DNA of 64,000 nt from Closterium sp. Naga37s-1. Taxonomy: Eukaryota; Streptophyta; Zygnematophyceae; Desmidiales; Closteriaceae. Made by a program: the position numbers and the translations under genes. Positions 48,201-64,000 of the stretch are shown here, piece by piece. Below the pieces are notes generated by a model. That model was not told where the DNA came from and did no database searches. It saw only the letters and a list, made by a program, of their open reading frames with translations. The stretch is from positions 186,001 to 250,000 of the forward strand of contig CANJKZ010000514.1 of NCBI GenBank assembly GCA_947471745.1. Reading direction: 5' to 3'. How positions within the stretch are numbered: the stretch's first letter is position 1; each line of letters begins with the position of its first letter.

Positions 48201-49197
48201 TCCAACGATGAAATGAGCATAGCAGCAAATGAAGGAGGGAAGAAGGAATGAGATGAGCAGCGAGCAGCGAGCAGCACATAAGGGGGGGGGTCATGGGGGT
48301 ACTTAGCTGGACGTTGCAGCACCACTGGCTCCATATCCCTTCCCCTCCCCTCCACATCCCCTCCCCTCCCCTGCTGCTCCTGCGCTTCCCACCGCTGCTG
48401 TCGCTGGTGCTGCTGACCTGCCAGCAGGTGTCCCCTGCTGCATTCCAAGTGATCTGGTGGGGGGCAGAAAGGAGGGCAGGGCAGGAAGCGAGTGAGTAGA
48501 GGTGTGGGAGATGCGGGAGGGAAGACAACGCGAGGTGCAAGGGAATGATGCTAAGGGACGAGCATGCGAGGGAATTGATTGAATCCAAAGCAGGAAGCGA
48601 AATGCAGTGGGAAAGAGGAGGCAAGGGGCTCACCTTGAGAGGCCAACCCCACCCCAATACTCTCCCTCGTGGCAAATCTTTCTTCCAGCCTTACTCCCTT
48701 CCCCACCGCCACCTGCACAGCCACAGGGGAGCGGCGCGAGGGAGCGGCAGTGTTGACCCCCACGCCCCTCCCGTCCACCTGCAATGCGCATGCACAGAGC
48801 TAGTCAGTGGGCTATCAGGGGTCGTGATGAATTGTGACTGAGAGTTCAAAGGCAGGGCAAGCAAGGGGAGGGGGAGGGGCCACTGGGGGAGGCACAGCCA
48901 CAAGCAACAGACCGAAGAAAACCTGAACGGATGTACCTGCAGTAGGGGGAGTACCTGAGGGGGCTGTAAGGCCTAGGGAGGGCTGAACCTGAGGGAAAAA
49001 GAGAGGTCTGTGGCTTGTGAACCGGGCCCCAACCAGTGGCAAGATATTGAGGGGCAAACAAAGCACAGAGGCAAATGCGAAAACGTGCGAGTCAGTGAGG
49101 GCGGAGAAGGCACTTAGCTGGAAGATGAAGAGCCGATGGGGCCTGCTGTCTCATATCCCCTCCCCTGCACTCCCCTCCCCTCCCCCCTCTCCTGCTG

Positions 49198-49285
49198 TCT
49201 CGTATCCCCTCCCCTCCCCTCCCCTCCCCTCCCCTCCCCTCCCCTCCCCTCCCCTCCCCTCCCCTCCCTTCCCCTCCTCTCCCCT
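49198..49285. repeat. (CCCCT)n tract
   Basis: About 17 units of CCCCT with few interruptions. The complementary strand is GGGGA repeated, a strong G-quadruplex candidate. Shorter versions occur at 48340-48375 and 50320-50375, at matching places in neighbouring cassettes. Confidence 0.9.
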
Positions 49286-50846
49286 CCTGCTGCTCCTGCA
49301 GAGGGATCTGGAAGGGGGAGGAGAGGAGGGGAGGCAAGGAGGCGACTGAGTATAGGAATGGCAAGGGCAAGCTTGAAAAAAACAGGAAAGCGAGGAGGGT
49401 GAGCATTCACAGACTTCCAGCAGAAAGCGAGTGCAGGGCAACTTGAAAAAACGGGAAGGGCAAGGAAAGGGCTCCCCTTGAGAGGCCACGCCCATCCCCA
49501 TACTCTCCCTTGAGGCAGCGATTTCAATCCACTGCAGTGTTGGCCTTCCCGTCCCCACCGCTCAGCCTCCTTTGCTGCATACTGAGTGATCTTGGGGGGG
49601 GCAAGAGCAGAGAGAGGGCAGGAGGCGAGTGAGTGAAGGCAGGCAAGAGGGATAGAGAAGGATGAGTGAGAAAGAGCATATACAGAATTCGAAGCGAAGA
49701 GGGGAAAGAGCCGGCAAGGAGGAAGGTGACATACCTTGACAGGTCACGCCCATCCCCATACTCTCCCTCGTGGCGGCGATTTCAAACTGCTGCAGTGCTG
49801 CCTCCCTCCCGTCCCCACGAGCACCTGCACGGCCACAGGGGAGAGGCGTGAGGGAGCGTCGGTGTTGACCCCATGCCCCTCCCCTCCAGCAATGGACAGA
49901 CGGAGCAGTGGTGAGTGGGATTGCATGGAATAGCCCCAAGCACAAGTCATAGAGCAGTCACTGCCATGCGTGGAGGAAGGAAGAAGGGGCCACTGGGGAG
50001 GCACGACCACAAGCAACAGACCCTAAGGGGACCTGCATACCTGAGAGGGAAACCTGTACCTGAGAGGGTATCTGCACCTGAGGGGCAAACCTGACGTAGG
50101 AGGGTCTGTGGCATGTGAGTCGGGCCCTACCAGTGGCACTGATTCAAGGAGAAGGGAAACAGACTGACATCAAATGAAAGCAACAGATGATGTGGCACGA
50201 AAGGGTGAGGGCGAGAAGGAAGGGGCACTTAGCTGGTGGTGTGAGAGTAGGTGGCAGTTGAAGGAGGTAGGGCAGCATGGCATGGCATGGCGTGTCCCAC
50301 CCACTGCAGCCTCATATCCTCCCCTCCTCTCCCCTCCCCTCCTCTCCCCTCCCCTCCCCTCCCCTCCCCTCTCCTCCTGCTGCTCCTGCACACGTCGCTG
50401 CTTCTGTGCATCTCAGCTCCGTCTGCTGGAAGGGGGCAGGGAGGAGGGAAGGAGAGCAGGCTTGAGTGAAGGCGTGGGGAGTTTGGAAGCACAGCAGAAA
50501 GCGAATTCAGCGAGGAAGAATAATCAAGGGGCTCACCTTGAGAGCCCATGCCCATCCCCATACTCTCCCTTGAGGTGGCGATTTCAAACTGCTGCAGTGC
50601 TGCCTCCCTCCCGTCCCCACGAGCACCTGCACGGCCACAGGGGAGTGGCGTGAGGGAGCGTTGGTGTTGACCCCACGCCCCTCCCCTCCAGCAATGCACA
50701 GACAGAGCAGTGGTGAGTGGGATTGCATGGAATAGCCCCAAGCACAAGTCATAGAGCAGTCACTGGGGAGGACAAAAGGGGCCACTGGGGAGGCACGACC
50801 ACAAGCAACAGACCTAAGGGGACCTGCATACTTGAGAGGGAAACTT

Positions 50847-50990
50847 GCACCTGAGGGGGCTACCTGCACCTGAGGGGGCTACCTGCACCTGAGGGGGCTA
50901 CCTGCACCTGAGGGGGCTACCTGCACCTGAGGGGGCTACCTGCACCTGAGGGGGCTACCTGCACCTGAGGGGGCTACCTGCACCCGAGGG
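50847..50990. repeat. 19-bp minisatellite, about 7 copies
   Basis: The unit is TACCTGCACCTGAGGGGGC. On the minus strand it reads CCCCCTCAG/GTGCAG/GTA, an acceptor-like end, six bases, and a donor-like start. Confidence 0.9.
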
Positions 50991-51907
50991 GCAAACCTGA
51001 CATAGGAGGGTCTGTGGCATGTGAGGCGGGCCCTACCAGTGGCACTGATTCAAGGGGAAAGGCGAAAGCACAACCAGCCAAGAAATTGGCAGCAAAAGAA
51101 ATAGCGACTTGATGTGGCATGCAAGAAAGAGGGCGTGGAGGAAGGGGCACTTAGCTGGAGGCGTGAGAGCAGCAGGCAGTTGAAGGAGCACCACGTGACT
51201 CCTCCCCAGCAGCCCTACTCCCAGCCTCCCGTGTGTGCACCTGCACGGCCACAGGGGAGAGCCATGAGGGAGTGTCGGTGAGTGCAAGCAAGGCACAGAC
51301 ACAGAGCAGCAGTGAGTGCGCATGGAATGGCCAGAAGCACAAGGGAAACACCAGAAGCTGCCAAATCAGGAAGATAGGAGGGGCCACTGATTGAAGCACG
51401 GCCACAAGCCACAGACCCCAAGGGAACCTGCAGTACCTGAGGGGGATACATGCACCTGAAAAAATACCTGAAGTAAGGGGGTCTGTGGCATGTGGGCCGG
51501 TCCCAAGCAGTGGCAGCGTTTCAAGAAAAACGGAAACGGAGTGGCAGCAAAGGAGAAGAAGAGATGATGGCTGACAAGGGCGAGGGCGTGGAGGAAGGGG
51601 CACTTAGCTGGAGGCGTGAGAGCAGCAGGCAGTTGAAGGAGCACCACGTGACTCCTCCCCAGCAGCCCTCCTCCCAGCCTCCCGTGTGTGCACCTGCACG
51701 GCCACAGGGGAGAGGCGTGAGGGAGTGTCGGTGTTGACCCCACGCCCCTCCCCCCCACAAGCAAGGCACAGACACAGAGCAGCAGTGAGCGTGCATGGAA
51801 TGGCCAGAAGCACAAGGGAAACACCAGAAGCTGCCAAATCAGGAAGAAGAGGGGCCACTGATGGAGGCACGACCACACGCCACAGACTCCAAGGGAACCT
51901 GAAAGGG

Positions 51908-52188
51908 TTACCTGCACCTGAGGGGGTACCTGCACCTGAGGGGGTACCTGCACCTGAGGGGGTACCTGCACCTGAGGGGGTACCTGCACCTGAGGGGGTA
52001 CCTGCACCTGAGGGGGTACCTGCACCTGAGGGGGTACCTGCACCTGAGGGGTTACCTGCACCTGAGGGGGTACCTGCACCTGAGGGGGGTACCTGCACCT
52101 GAGGGGGTTACCTGCACCTGAGGGGGGTACCTGCACCTGAGGGGGTACCTGCACCTGAGAGGGTACCTGCACCTGAGAGGGTTACCTG
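51908..52188. repeat. 18-bp minisatellite, about 16 copies
   Basis: The unit TACCTGCACCTGAGGGGG is the same motif as the 19-bp array one cassette away, but one base shorter. On the minus strand each unit carries CCCCTCAG/GTGCAG/GTACC. Isolated single copies of the motif occur at the same relative place in other cassettes (for example 50030-50095 and 53213-53290). Confidence 0.92.
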
Positions 52189-53635
52189 ATCTAAGGGGGT
52201 TTGTGGCATGTGAGCCAACCCAAACCAGTGGCACTGTTTCAAGAAGAATGGCGAAATCGCAAATAACAAACAAATGAAAATTAAAACAATAGAAGATATG
52301 GGAGGAAGGGGCACTTAGCTGATGGCGTGAGAGCAGGAGGCAGTTGGAGCAGCATGGGCGGTTGAAGGAGCACAGGCAGCAGGCATGGCGTGTCCCTCCC
52401 ACTGCAGCTCGGCTCATGCGCTGCTGAGAGGAGGGCTGGAGAGGGAGGAAGGGGCGGGAGGTAAGGGGACGGGAAGGGAGGGAAGAAGGGAAGGAGCATT
52501 TTAAGTGCAGTGATGGTGGAGGGAGGCAGCGGTGGGGGAGGGGATGCATGCATGCGAGGTGAGATGGAGGAAGAGCGGAAGGAAGGCCATTGGTGGAGCA
52601 ACCGTCACAAAGCCACACACCCACGAGATTTACCTGAGGGGGAATTTACCTGAAAAAATAACCTGGGGGGGGCTTTACCTGCAGTAAGAAAGGCGTGTGG
52701 GGTGATGAACCGTTTGCTGCCACCAGTGGTCCCGATTTGATGGAAAAGTGAGGGAGAAGCGGAAAGAGGCATGATGTGGGATGCGAGGATGGGTGCACTA
52801 AGAAGCGAGCACTTATCTGACGATGTGGTTGTTTTCTGCTGCCGCCAGGTGCCTGACACATGGGGGCGACGCTGATGCTGCCTCAGGTGCTTGCTTGCTT
52901 GCTGCCCCCCGTCCACCCGCCGCTACTCCTTGAAGCCGAGTGACCTGCACAGGAGAGCAGCGCGGAGGAAAGGAGGAGAGAGCAGCGTGAGTCACAGGAA
53001 GGCGCGTGAGGGAGCGTCGGTGTTGACCCCCTCACGCCCTTCCGCTCCAACTGCGTTGCAGTGCGCACGGGCAGCACTGGTGAGAGAGCGTGGGGGGAGG
53101 AGAGGAAGGGCGAGTGGCAAGTGAGAGGATTGACGGAGCACGGGGAGAGAGGGGAGGGGCCACCAGTTGGAGCACAGCCAGCACAAGCCATGGACCTCGA
53201 GGGGAAATGCCTAGGGGTGTACCTGGAGGGGCTGTCAGGCTTGAGGGGGGGTGAACCTGAGGGGGCTAAACCTGAGGGGGATACCTGCAGTAGAAGGTCT
53301 GTTGCTTGTGCAGCGGGCTCCAACCAGTGGCAAGAGTTTGAAGGAGAAACAACGGAAGCGCAGGTGAGCAGGCATGACTTGAGTTTAGGGATGGGAAGGT
53401 ACTTATCTGTAGCCGACGCACTGCTGAGGGTGAGATTTGCCACCCTTGATCCGCGCGCTTCAAATAAGTTGCTCGCGAGCGAATGGCACTGTGCCAAGTA
53501 ATCGACCTGCGAAATGGATTCGCAAAATTGATGCGCGCAAACGAGTCACAATTTGAAATTGCAACGCGAGATGGATCCAAGAAACGAATTCGCGAATTTG
53601 ACAAAATGAAACATCAGGAAGGTGTGGCTTGCGAC

Positions 53636-54240
53636 AATACCTGAGGAGGAAGACGAAGGACGAGTGTCGATCCGATTTCGTACAGCTGTGCTCTCTGATC
53701 CGTGGCTCTCCAAAATCGCGTACAGCCAGATGTCGCCTTCACAACGACCTGCCACATCCGAACATGCAGGCGTCATGTCAGAAATATCGCATGACGATTT
53801 CGAATCCTAGTTGGCAAATTTCTCGAAATTGGCAAAATTGCGAGCCGCGTGGGCGAACTTTCTTGTCGGGAAACTGTGGGAACGCCCTCTTACACTAGAC
53901 AATAAAACTCGCTGCGGGAAAAAGATTGGGGACTCGATGCGGACGCGTTCACAAGTTACCTGAGTAGAGAACATGATGCCGTTGAGAGTCTAAGAGCTCC
54001 GAACTCGCTAACTCCGAATTCGCGTGGCTCTCCAAAATCGCGTACAGACCAATCGGGGAAGATGTTGCGTGCTCAGCTAGCCTGGCACGTTCCGAAGATG
54101 CAGACATCACGTCAGAAAACATCGCATGCCGATTTCGTATTCCAACTTCGCAGATTACACCGGACAATGAAACTCGGTGCGCGAAAAATAAGCAGATGCT
54201 CTCAGTATTACCTGAATGAAAAAAAAACAGATGCTCTAAG
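53636..54240 (-). repeat. two to three diverged tandem segments, each ending at a donor-like site
   Basis: Segments around 53636-53950 and 53957-54200 share TGGCTCTCCAAAATCGCGTA, the CATC-CGAACATGCAG/TTCCGAAGATGCAG region and the ACAATGAAACTCG region in the same order. A third partial start lies at 54209. On the minus strand they end TCAG/GTAA or TCAG/GTAT. In one minus frame both read LYAILESH. They may be upstream exons of the cassette-cluster gene or simply more exon-edge copies. Confidence 0.55.
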
Positions 54241-54852
54241 TCTGCGCAAAATATGCCGAGTTTCCACGCTAAATGACGCGACTTCCCGCTCCTACGATTC
54301 AGCCGGACGCAGACCAAACGGCTTTAATCTTGAGAAATCGCATCAGTAAACGTAAGCCTGAGCTACGTGTCAAAACGATGAGCTCTAGAGCTATGGAGCT
54401 GTGTTCTAGGAACGGAGCAGGTGAGCAGAAGAAGCTGGGCGTGCAAAAATGGGAGCAAGAGGCGAAAACACTGTGAAATGCGAGGCTCAGGCGAGAATGA
54501 CGTTGGAATGAGGCGGGAGGGGTTGCGGCATGCCTCGCCTCTCCTTTCCTGGCATCCCAACCAACGCCCTTGGGTTCTCATCACACGAGATCTACCGTCA
54601 GGAATCACTCAGGCGTTCGATACGACTCTCCTAGTCCAGATCGCAGCCGTAGGTTGGAATTTCCCATTTCGCCAACCAAAACCGTTCTAGCAGCGTAAAG
54701 AAACCCTCGTTCTTGATTGGGTTACAGGCTAACCAGTTGTGTTGGATCATGACAAGTAATGAAGCGGCTGCGAATGGTTGGTCCGGTCAGGCTCAAATTT
54801 TCTCCATGACAGGGAAATTCGAAAGTCCACTTCATGGCTGGTCAGGAATCGT

Positions 54853-54867
54853 TCACGTGGCACGTGA
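54853..54867. promoter_or_regulatory. doubled G-box palindrome
   Basis: TCACGTGGCACGTGA contains two CACGTG hexamers around one central base, with 7-base perfect arms. Plant bZIP and bHLH factors bind this motif. It lies 1.4 kb before the plus-strand gene at 56302 and upstream of the minus-strand cassette cluster, so the target is unclear. Confidence 0.35.
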
Positions 54868-56301
54868 CTCTGGCGGTCAGGGAAGGGAACGGAAAATCGC
54901 CGACTGTGTACTGCTCGCGTGTCGCCTCGTTGCCTCAGTGGCTACGCGAGTCGAACAACACCGACCATTTTCAGCGAGCTTTCCGTTAGACAAACGCGGG
55001 AGTTGCGGGATTCCTCTAGGTGAGCGTTTGACTTGGTGACTTTGTGACCGTCGATTGTCATCTCATCTGAAGCCCCCCGTCACAGCATACATTGGGAACG
55101 CGGGAAACCCAGTCGTTTGAATATGAATCTGTTCTTCCAACCAATGGGAGCGAAGAACATCCTGCCAGGGAAGCAAATTTTAGCCCAGGGACTCCCTGCG
55201 AAACTGACGTTGTGGATTGAGATCCAGATGAAGGGGTAACTTTGCGAGGCCGACGATTTTCCACGGGGTTCGCAAAACACTGTTACTCTATTTCCGTCTG
55301 CTTGGAAAATTCGCATCTGTACTTCAACGAACGAACGAGGTTTGGTTTCCTGACGAACTGCATCGTCCAACCAGACAACCAAGTCATGCGTGGAGGGAGC
55401 ACTGCTTGGAAACGTCGTTTGAAGTCGGCTCGTTTATTATACGGTACTATGCTCGTATTCATTCATGTTTTTCAACTTTCATAAGAAGTGCTACTGCCTG
55501 GACAGCGACAATTGTCTCCTTTGAGGCGTGGTTGACGCGGGCCGCGTAAATCTCCAGAATCCTTCCCAGTCTGGCAAATCAAAGAATGGCCAAACCACTT
55601 TGTCGTGCCGTTGAAGCATTCAGCTCCTCCTGTCTCCTTGGAGGACCATGGTGATCAGATCAGGCTGCCCATACATTTCTTGCCCAAACCTGGCGAAGCA
55701 AAAGCAAGCCTCACCAACCGACATTCCGCGGGCGCTGATTGGTCCGAGGCATGGCTATCCCAACCAGACATCACACCACCACCACTCAACAGCGGCAACG
55801 CGACAAGCGAACTTTCGAGCCGAACCAGCCCCCGAGGCACCACCACCCTACAAGCCTCATTACCGGACCTGGTGATGGTAACCACCCTTCCCACTCACCC
55901 ACCGCCCCCACGGGAGTTCGTTATGCACAGTGCGTTCTTCGTCGCGCCGACAAGACAGGTATGCAGCAGCACCACCAGCGCTACACTCTCACGGAAGTGG
56001 GCCTCCCCCAATCCAAGTCCCAATGGACACTTGGTGCGGCTCTTTCCCAGCCTGGCATTCACCCAAGCCCACTCGTCTGGGATGTCTCATCTCGTCTCAT
56101 CGCCTCTCCCACCCGAACCGAACCCATCCCATGCCAACGATCCGATGTGGTGGTGCTGGTGGTGATCGTCAAGCTCTACAAGTTCAGTGCAACCATACCA
56201 CATCCCACATCAGTGGTACTTCAGTTTTGACGACCCAAAACGCAGCGCCTATTGTCTCATCAACGTGTTCTTGATTTTCGCCCCATTTCTCTTCTGCAGA
56301 A

Positions 56302-57534
56302 ATGGCTACTTTGGATCAATATCCAGCTGTTAGAGAGTCGGCAGAATCGTACTACACGGATCTGCCCTGGGTTTTCCCCCATCCGTCTCGTGATCAAACC
56401 CTGGACCCCCATTTTTCCTCGCTCCGCGCCCACAATTCCCCCATCCACAAACGCAAGGAGCGTAGCGTCTCCCCTCCTTCCGCCCTCACCGCTCCGACTA
56501 CAGGCGCTTCTGGCGAATGTGGAAGCGAAATCACAGGCGCTTGGAAGACGCAGACCTGCAATGCCGCACCCTTCGCATCGCCCCTTCAATGTCCGCCGCC
56601 TCTCGTTGTTGTCGCCGAGTGCCCGCACGATTGCGCCGCCAGCAGCAACTGCGCCGCTGACGACTGGCACCGCTTTGCCGAGTACGCGACGCCGCGGGAC
56701 GTCTATCGACCCCTTCCAGACGATTTCCGCCAACGCTCCGCCGCCGCCGCCGCCGCTGCCGCCATGAGAGAAACCGGCGCAGGCGCAGCAGCAATGACGC
56801 CTGAAAGCCTTGAGGTGCGGTCTCTCGCGTCGGAGATCCCGCCCACGTTCTGGGAGGCGCAACAAGCGCAGAAGCAGCAGCGCCCGCACACTGTCCCGCG
56901 CTGTGGCGTCCCCTACTTCCGCAGCAGCAGCGGTAGCAGTAGCAGGGCGCCAGGGTCACCTCTGGGAACCTCCGCTAATCTAAAGAACCGCGCTGGGAAT
57001 GTGTTTGGAAGAGCTAGTAGAGCGCAATTGCAAGGGGCGAGGGGATCTAGGTCGCTAGCAGCGAGAGCGCTGCACCACGGCTCGGCTCGTGAACGCAGCG
57101 GCACGCGCGGCGGTTTCGATGACGGTGCATTAATCAACGGTGGGGATGCTGCCGCGTCCGCGGCGACTGGCACGGGTTCTCCTCTACCGAGCCGAAAGTT
57201 CCTGGCTAGGACGTTTAGCGGGTCTGTGGAATGGCCGTCTCGGCTAGAGAGCCTATTCATGCGACCAGGCTCAGGAAAGGGCAAAGCCCTCGGAGACACC
57301 AGTTCAAGAGCAGGGTTTTTCATGGGCAGTGGAAGGAAATTACACGGGGATATTGATGAAAATGAGGAAGCAGAAACGACGGGGGTTCAACGCAGCAGAA
57401 ATGAAATTATGAAGGGGGTTAGGGGAAGAATTTTGCCACAGTATGTTGACGAGTGTGAAGAGGGGATTGATGGATCAGCAGATGGTGACCTGGAGGTTCC
57501 TCAGATAGTCACTTGTTTTGGGAGATCTAGATGA
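56302..57534 (+). CDS. uncharacterised protein, 410 residues, single coding exon
   Basis: The frame starts MATLDQYPAVRESAESYYTD in a good context, six bases after a strong acceptor (TCTTCTGCAG), which suggests an intron in the 5' UTR. It stops at TGA 57532-57534. The protein is disordered-looking and Ser/Arg/Ala-rich, with an Ala run and Gln-rich stretches. More complex patches are HRFAEYATPRDVYRPLPDDF and SRKFLARTFSGSVEWPSRL. No domain, signal peptide or membrane span is visible. Long non-repetitive coding over 1.2 kb with a clean start and stop supports a real gene. Confidence 0.65.
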   Translation: MATLDQYPAVRESAESYYTDLPWVFPHPSRDQTLDPHFSSLRAHNSPIHKRKERSVSPPSALTAPTTGASGECGSEITGAWKTQTCNAAPFASPLQCPPPLVVVAECPHDCAASSNCAADDWHRFAEYATPRDVYRPLPDDFRQRSAAAAAAAAMRETGAGAAAMTPESLEVRSLASEIPPTFWEAQQAQKQQRPHTVPRCGVPYFRSSSGSSSRAPGSPLGTSANLKNRAGNVFGRASRAQLQGARGSRSLAARALHHGSARERSGTRGGFDDGALINGGDAAASAATGTGSPLPSRKFLARTFSGSVEWPSRLESLFMRPGSGKGKALGDTSSRAGFFMGSGRKLHGDIDENEEAETTGVQRSRNEIMKGVRGRILPQYVDECEEGIDGSADGDLEVPQIVTCFGRSR

Positions 57535-58700
57535 TCACCATCCGTATAGGTGGCTGTTCAGTCTGAAAATTTTGACTAATAGTATATTGCATACCATTAT
57601 TCACTTTATTTTTGACTTGTATCATATGTTAGGTGTACTATATGGACCTTTGTACCAATCATGCATGCGTTGTGATGGGTACTAATAGCTTGCCTTTTTG
57701 AACATCAAATGTGTGGAAACACCACACAACACCCCTTGGCAAATCAGTCAACTGTGCGAGGACAAATAGTGGTCTACTCTGCCCGCTCAGCAAAAAATCC
57801 AGGACGCGTCGTGCCTCTAGGTTTGGGTTTAACTGTACGGTTACTGCCGTCGACGAAACAAATGCTCTTCGCGGAAATCAGTGAGATTGCACACTGTCCA
57901 GAACTTACCTTTGCGAACCATTACGAACCAATACATGTGACGCCGTAACCAGGCCGGGGGTACCATACCGCCGTTCCGGACCTAGATAGCTCGCCTGCGG
58001 CCATATCTAGGTTCTCCTTCCCCAGCAGTAGCTGCAAACAGCACATCCCCCTTTCCGAGTCTGCCGAGCATAGCATACACACCAACAGCACAGCACCCAC
58101 CCCACCCACACACACTCACACACACTGACAGGCAGCCTGCCTTTTCATGAGTTACTGTAGGTTCCTCAATTTGAGTCAGGGCGAGTCAGAAGTTAGGTTC
58201 GTGTGTGGTTGTTGAGGCTTTTGTCCGTACCAGGCGTTGCAGTTGGGAGTGTAGTGTCGGCGGATATTGCGTGGCGCCGCAAGTTGCGCCTTTTTAAACC
58301 ATGCGCGTCGCATACCTTCACGATAGCTTCGCGATAGGATAAAATGTATAGTTTCCGAGTCTCGGTTGCGTTTAGATGGTTTTGACCTCGGGGCGCCTAT
58401 GTAGGTCTGTTACCTCACGGCCTCAATCTTCCCTATCATAGCTTCTTGGCCAATGCGAAACCCTAGAAGCGATTCATAGCCTCCGTCAATTAATTATTTT
58501 ATTGGTTTTCTCAGCGCGTGCTTTAATTCTCACTTCAGTACAGGACCGCTCGTTGTTCAGGTTAGACCTTGGATGTTTTAGTCGGCTAAAATATCCGCTC
58601 ATTGCTCATGTTAGACTATGACGATCCCGTCCACCATTCTAGAACGTTTCCGAGTCGACTCAAACGCCAGTTAAGGCCCGCTCGTTGTTCATGTTAGCCC
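57535..58700. other. 3' flank of the 56302 gene and 5' flank of the CEP164-like gene
   Basis: The first few hundred bases are AT-richer, as expected for a 3' UTR. From about 58540 the sequence contains two partial copies of the region around the CEP164-like start codon. No other gene is seen. Confidence 0.6.
58547..58675 (+). repeat. two upstream copies of the CEP164-like first-exon region
   Basis: The motif CCGCTCGTTGTTCATGTTAG and following bases occurs at about 58547 and 58599 (diverged) and then in front of the real start codon at about 58680. The second copy also matches codons after the ATG (GATCCCGTCCACCATTCTAG against GACCCGACGACGGTTCTAG) but lacks the start. Confidence 0.65.

Positions 58701-64000
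<5,300 letters not shown>

Larger units (their letters stand above)
45300..53497 (-). repeat. cluster of about nine decayed exon-intron cassettes of an unrecognised gene
   Basis: A cassette of 0.46-1.3 kb recurs. One exon-like block (minus strand, preceded by CAG, encoding GGEGRGVNTDAPSRLSPVAV or similar and ending GTGCAG/GT) is found near 45713, 46534, 47873, 48712, 49823, 50625, 51233, 51697 and 52998. A second block ending CTCAAG/GTGAGC (RESMGMGVASQG in one frame) recurs seven times between 45640 and 50615. A third block ends in the 9-mer CAG[C/A]TAAGT eleven times. Copies have drifted and no frame is kept throughout. The most upstream block, from 53497, can be read MAQCHSLASNLFEARGSRVA. 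I cannot name the protein and cannot say which copies, if any, are still expressed. Confidence 0.65.
53498..56280. other. region upstream of the cassette cluster and of the 56302 gene
   Basis: The composition is closer to 50% GC. Diverged tandem segments lie at 53636-54240. A doubled G-box lies at 54853-54867. Open frames of 100-190 codons on the plus strand at 55605-56230 overlap in several frames and have no recognisable domain, so they are not called. The last 30 bases look like an intron 3' end (TTTCTCTTCTGCAG) before the 56302 start codon. Confidence 0.5.

Noticed and set aside
55605-56230. Overlapping plus-strand open frames of 160-190 codons before the 56302 gene
   Set aside because: Several frames are open at once, the content is low complexity and no domain or splice context supports any one of them. 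They may belong to a 5' UTR or its intron.

Overview
The window is eukaryotic nuclear DNA, probably from the green lineage. It has GC-rich spliced genes, an RWP-RK transcription factor, a protein with a chloroplast transit-peptide-like N terminus, a plant-type S9B dipeptidyl peptidase and Ala/Gln/Gly homopeptide runs. A CEP164-like WW protein is compatible with a lineage that makes, or once made, cilia. A streptophyte alga or early plant is my best guess; a chlorophyte is not excluded. No RNA gene and no virus-derived or LTR element was recognised.

Layout. 1-13738 (+): 3' part of the RNA polymerase I second-largest subunit gene, with a giant intron holding a 10.4-kb array of a 13-bp repeat. 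14791-17016 (-): RWP-RK factor, 3 exons. 19842-38854 (-): dipeptidyl peptidase, 7 exons, 1,090 residues; its fourth intron (12.7 kb) is almost entirely an indel-free array of a 129-bp repeat. 39757-41625 (-): two-exon plastid membrane protein. 42505-42693 (+): possible small secreted protein or first exon. 44598-45282: a hAT-like MITE. 45300-53500 (-): about nine decayed copies of an exon-intron cassette from an unrecognised gene. 56302-57534 (+): unknown single-exon protein. 58701 to the end (+): CEP164-like gene, continuing past the window.

The unifying observation is a pattern I call 'exon echoes'. In four multi-exon genes, partial copies of exon edges, each with its splice site, lie in the adjacent intron. 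Copies of an exon's 3' edge with its donor lie downstream of it, and copies of the 5' edge with its acceptor lie upstream. They range from single diverged copies, through a fresh 153-bp triplication, to the 129-bp array of about 98 copies, each carrying the same donor. In the CEP164-like gene the process appears to have made two extra in-frame 22-codon exons. All exon models were derived by eye from splice signals, reading phase and remembered family sequences; no search or transcript data were available.
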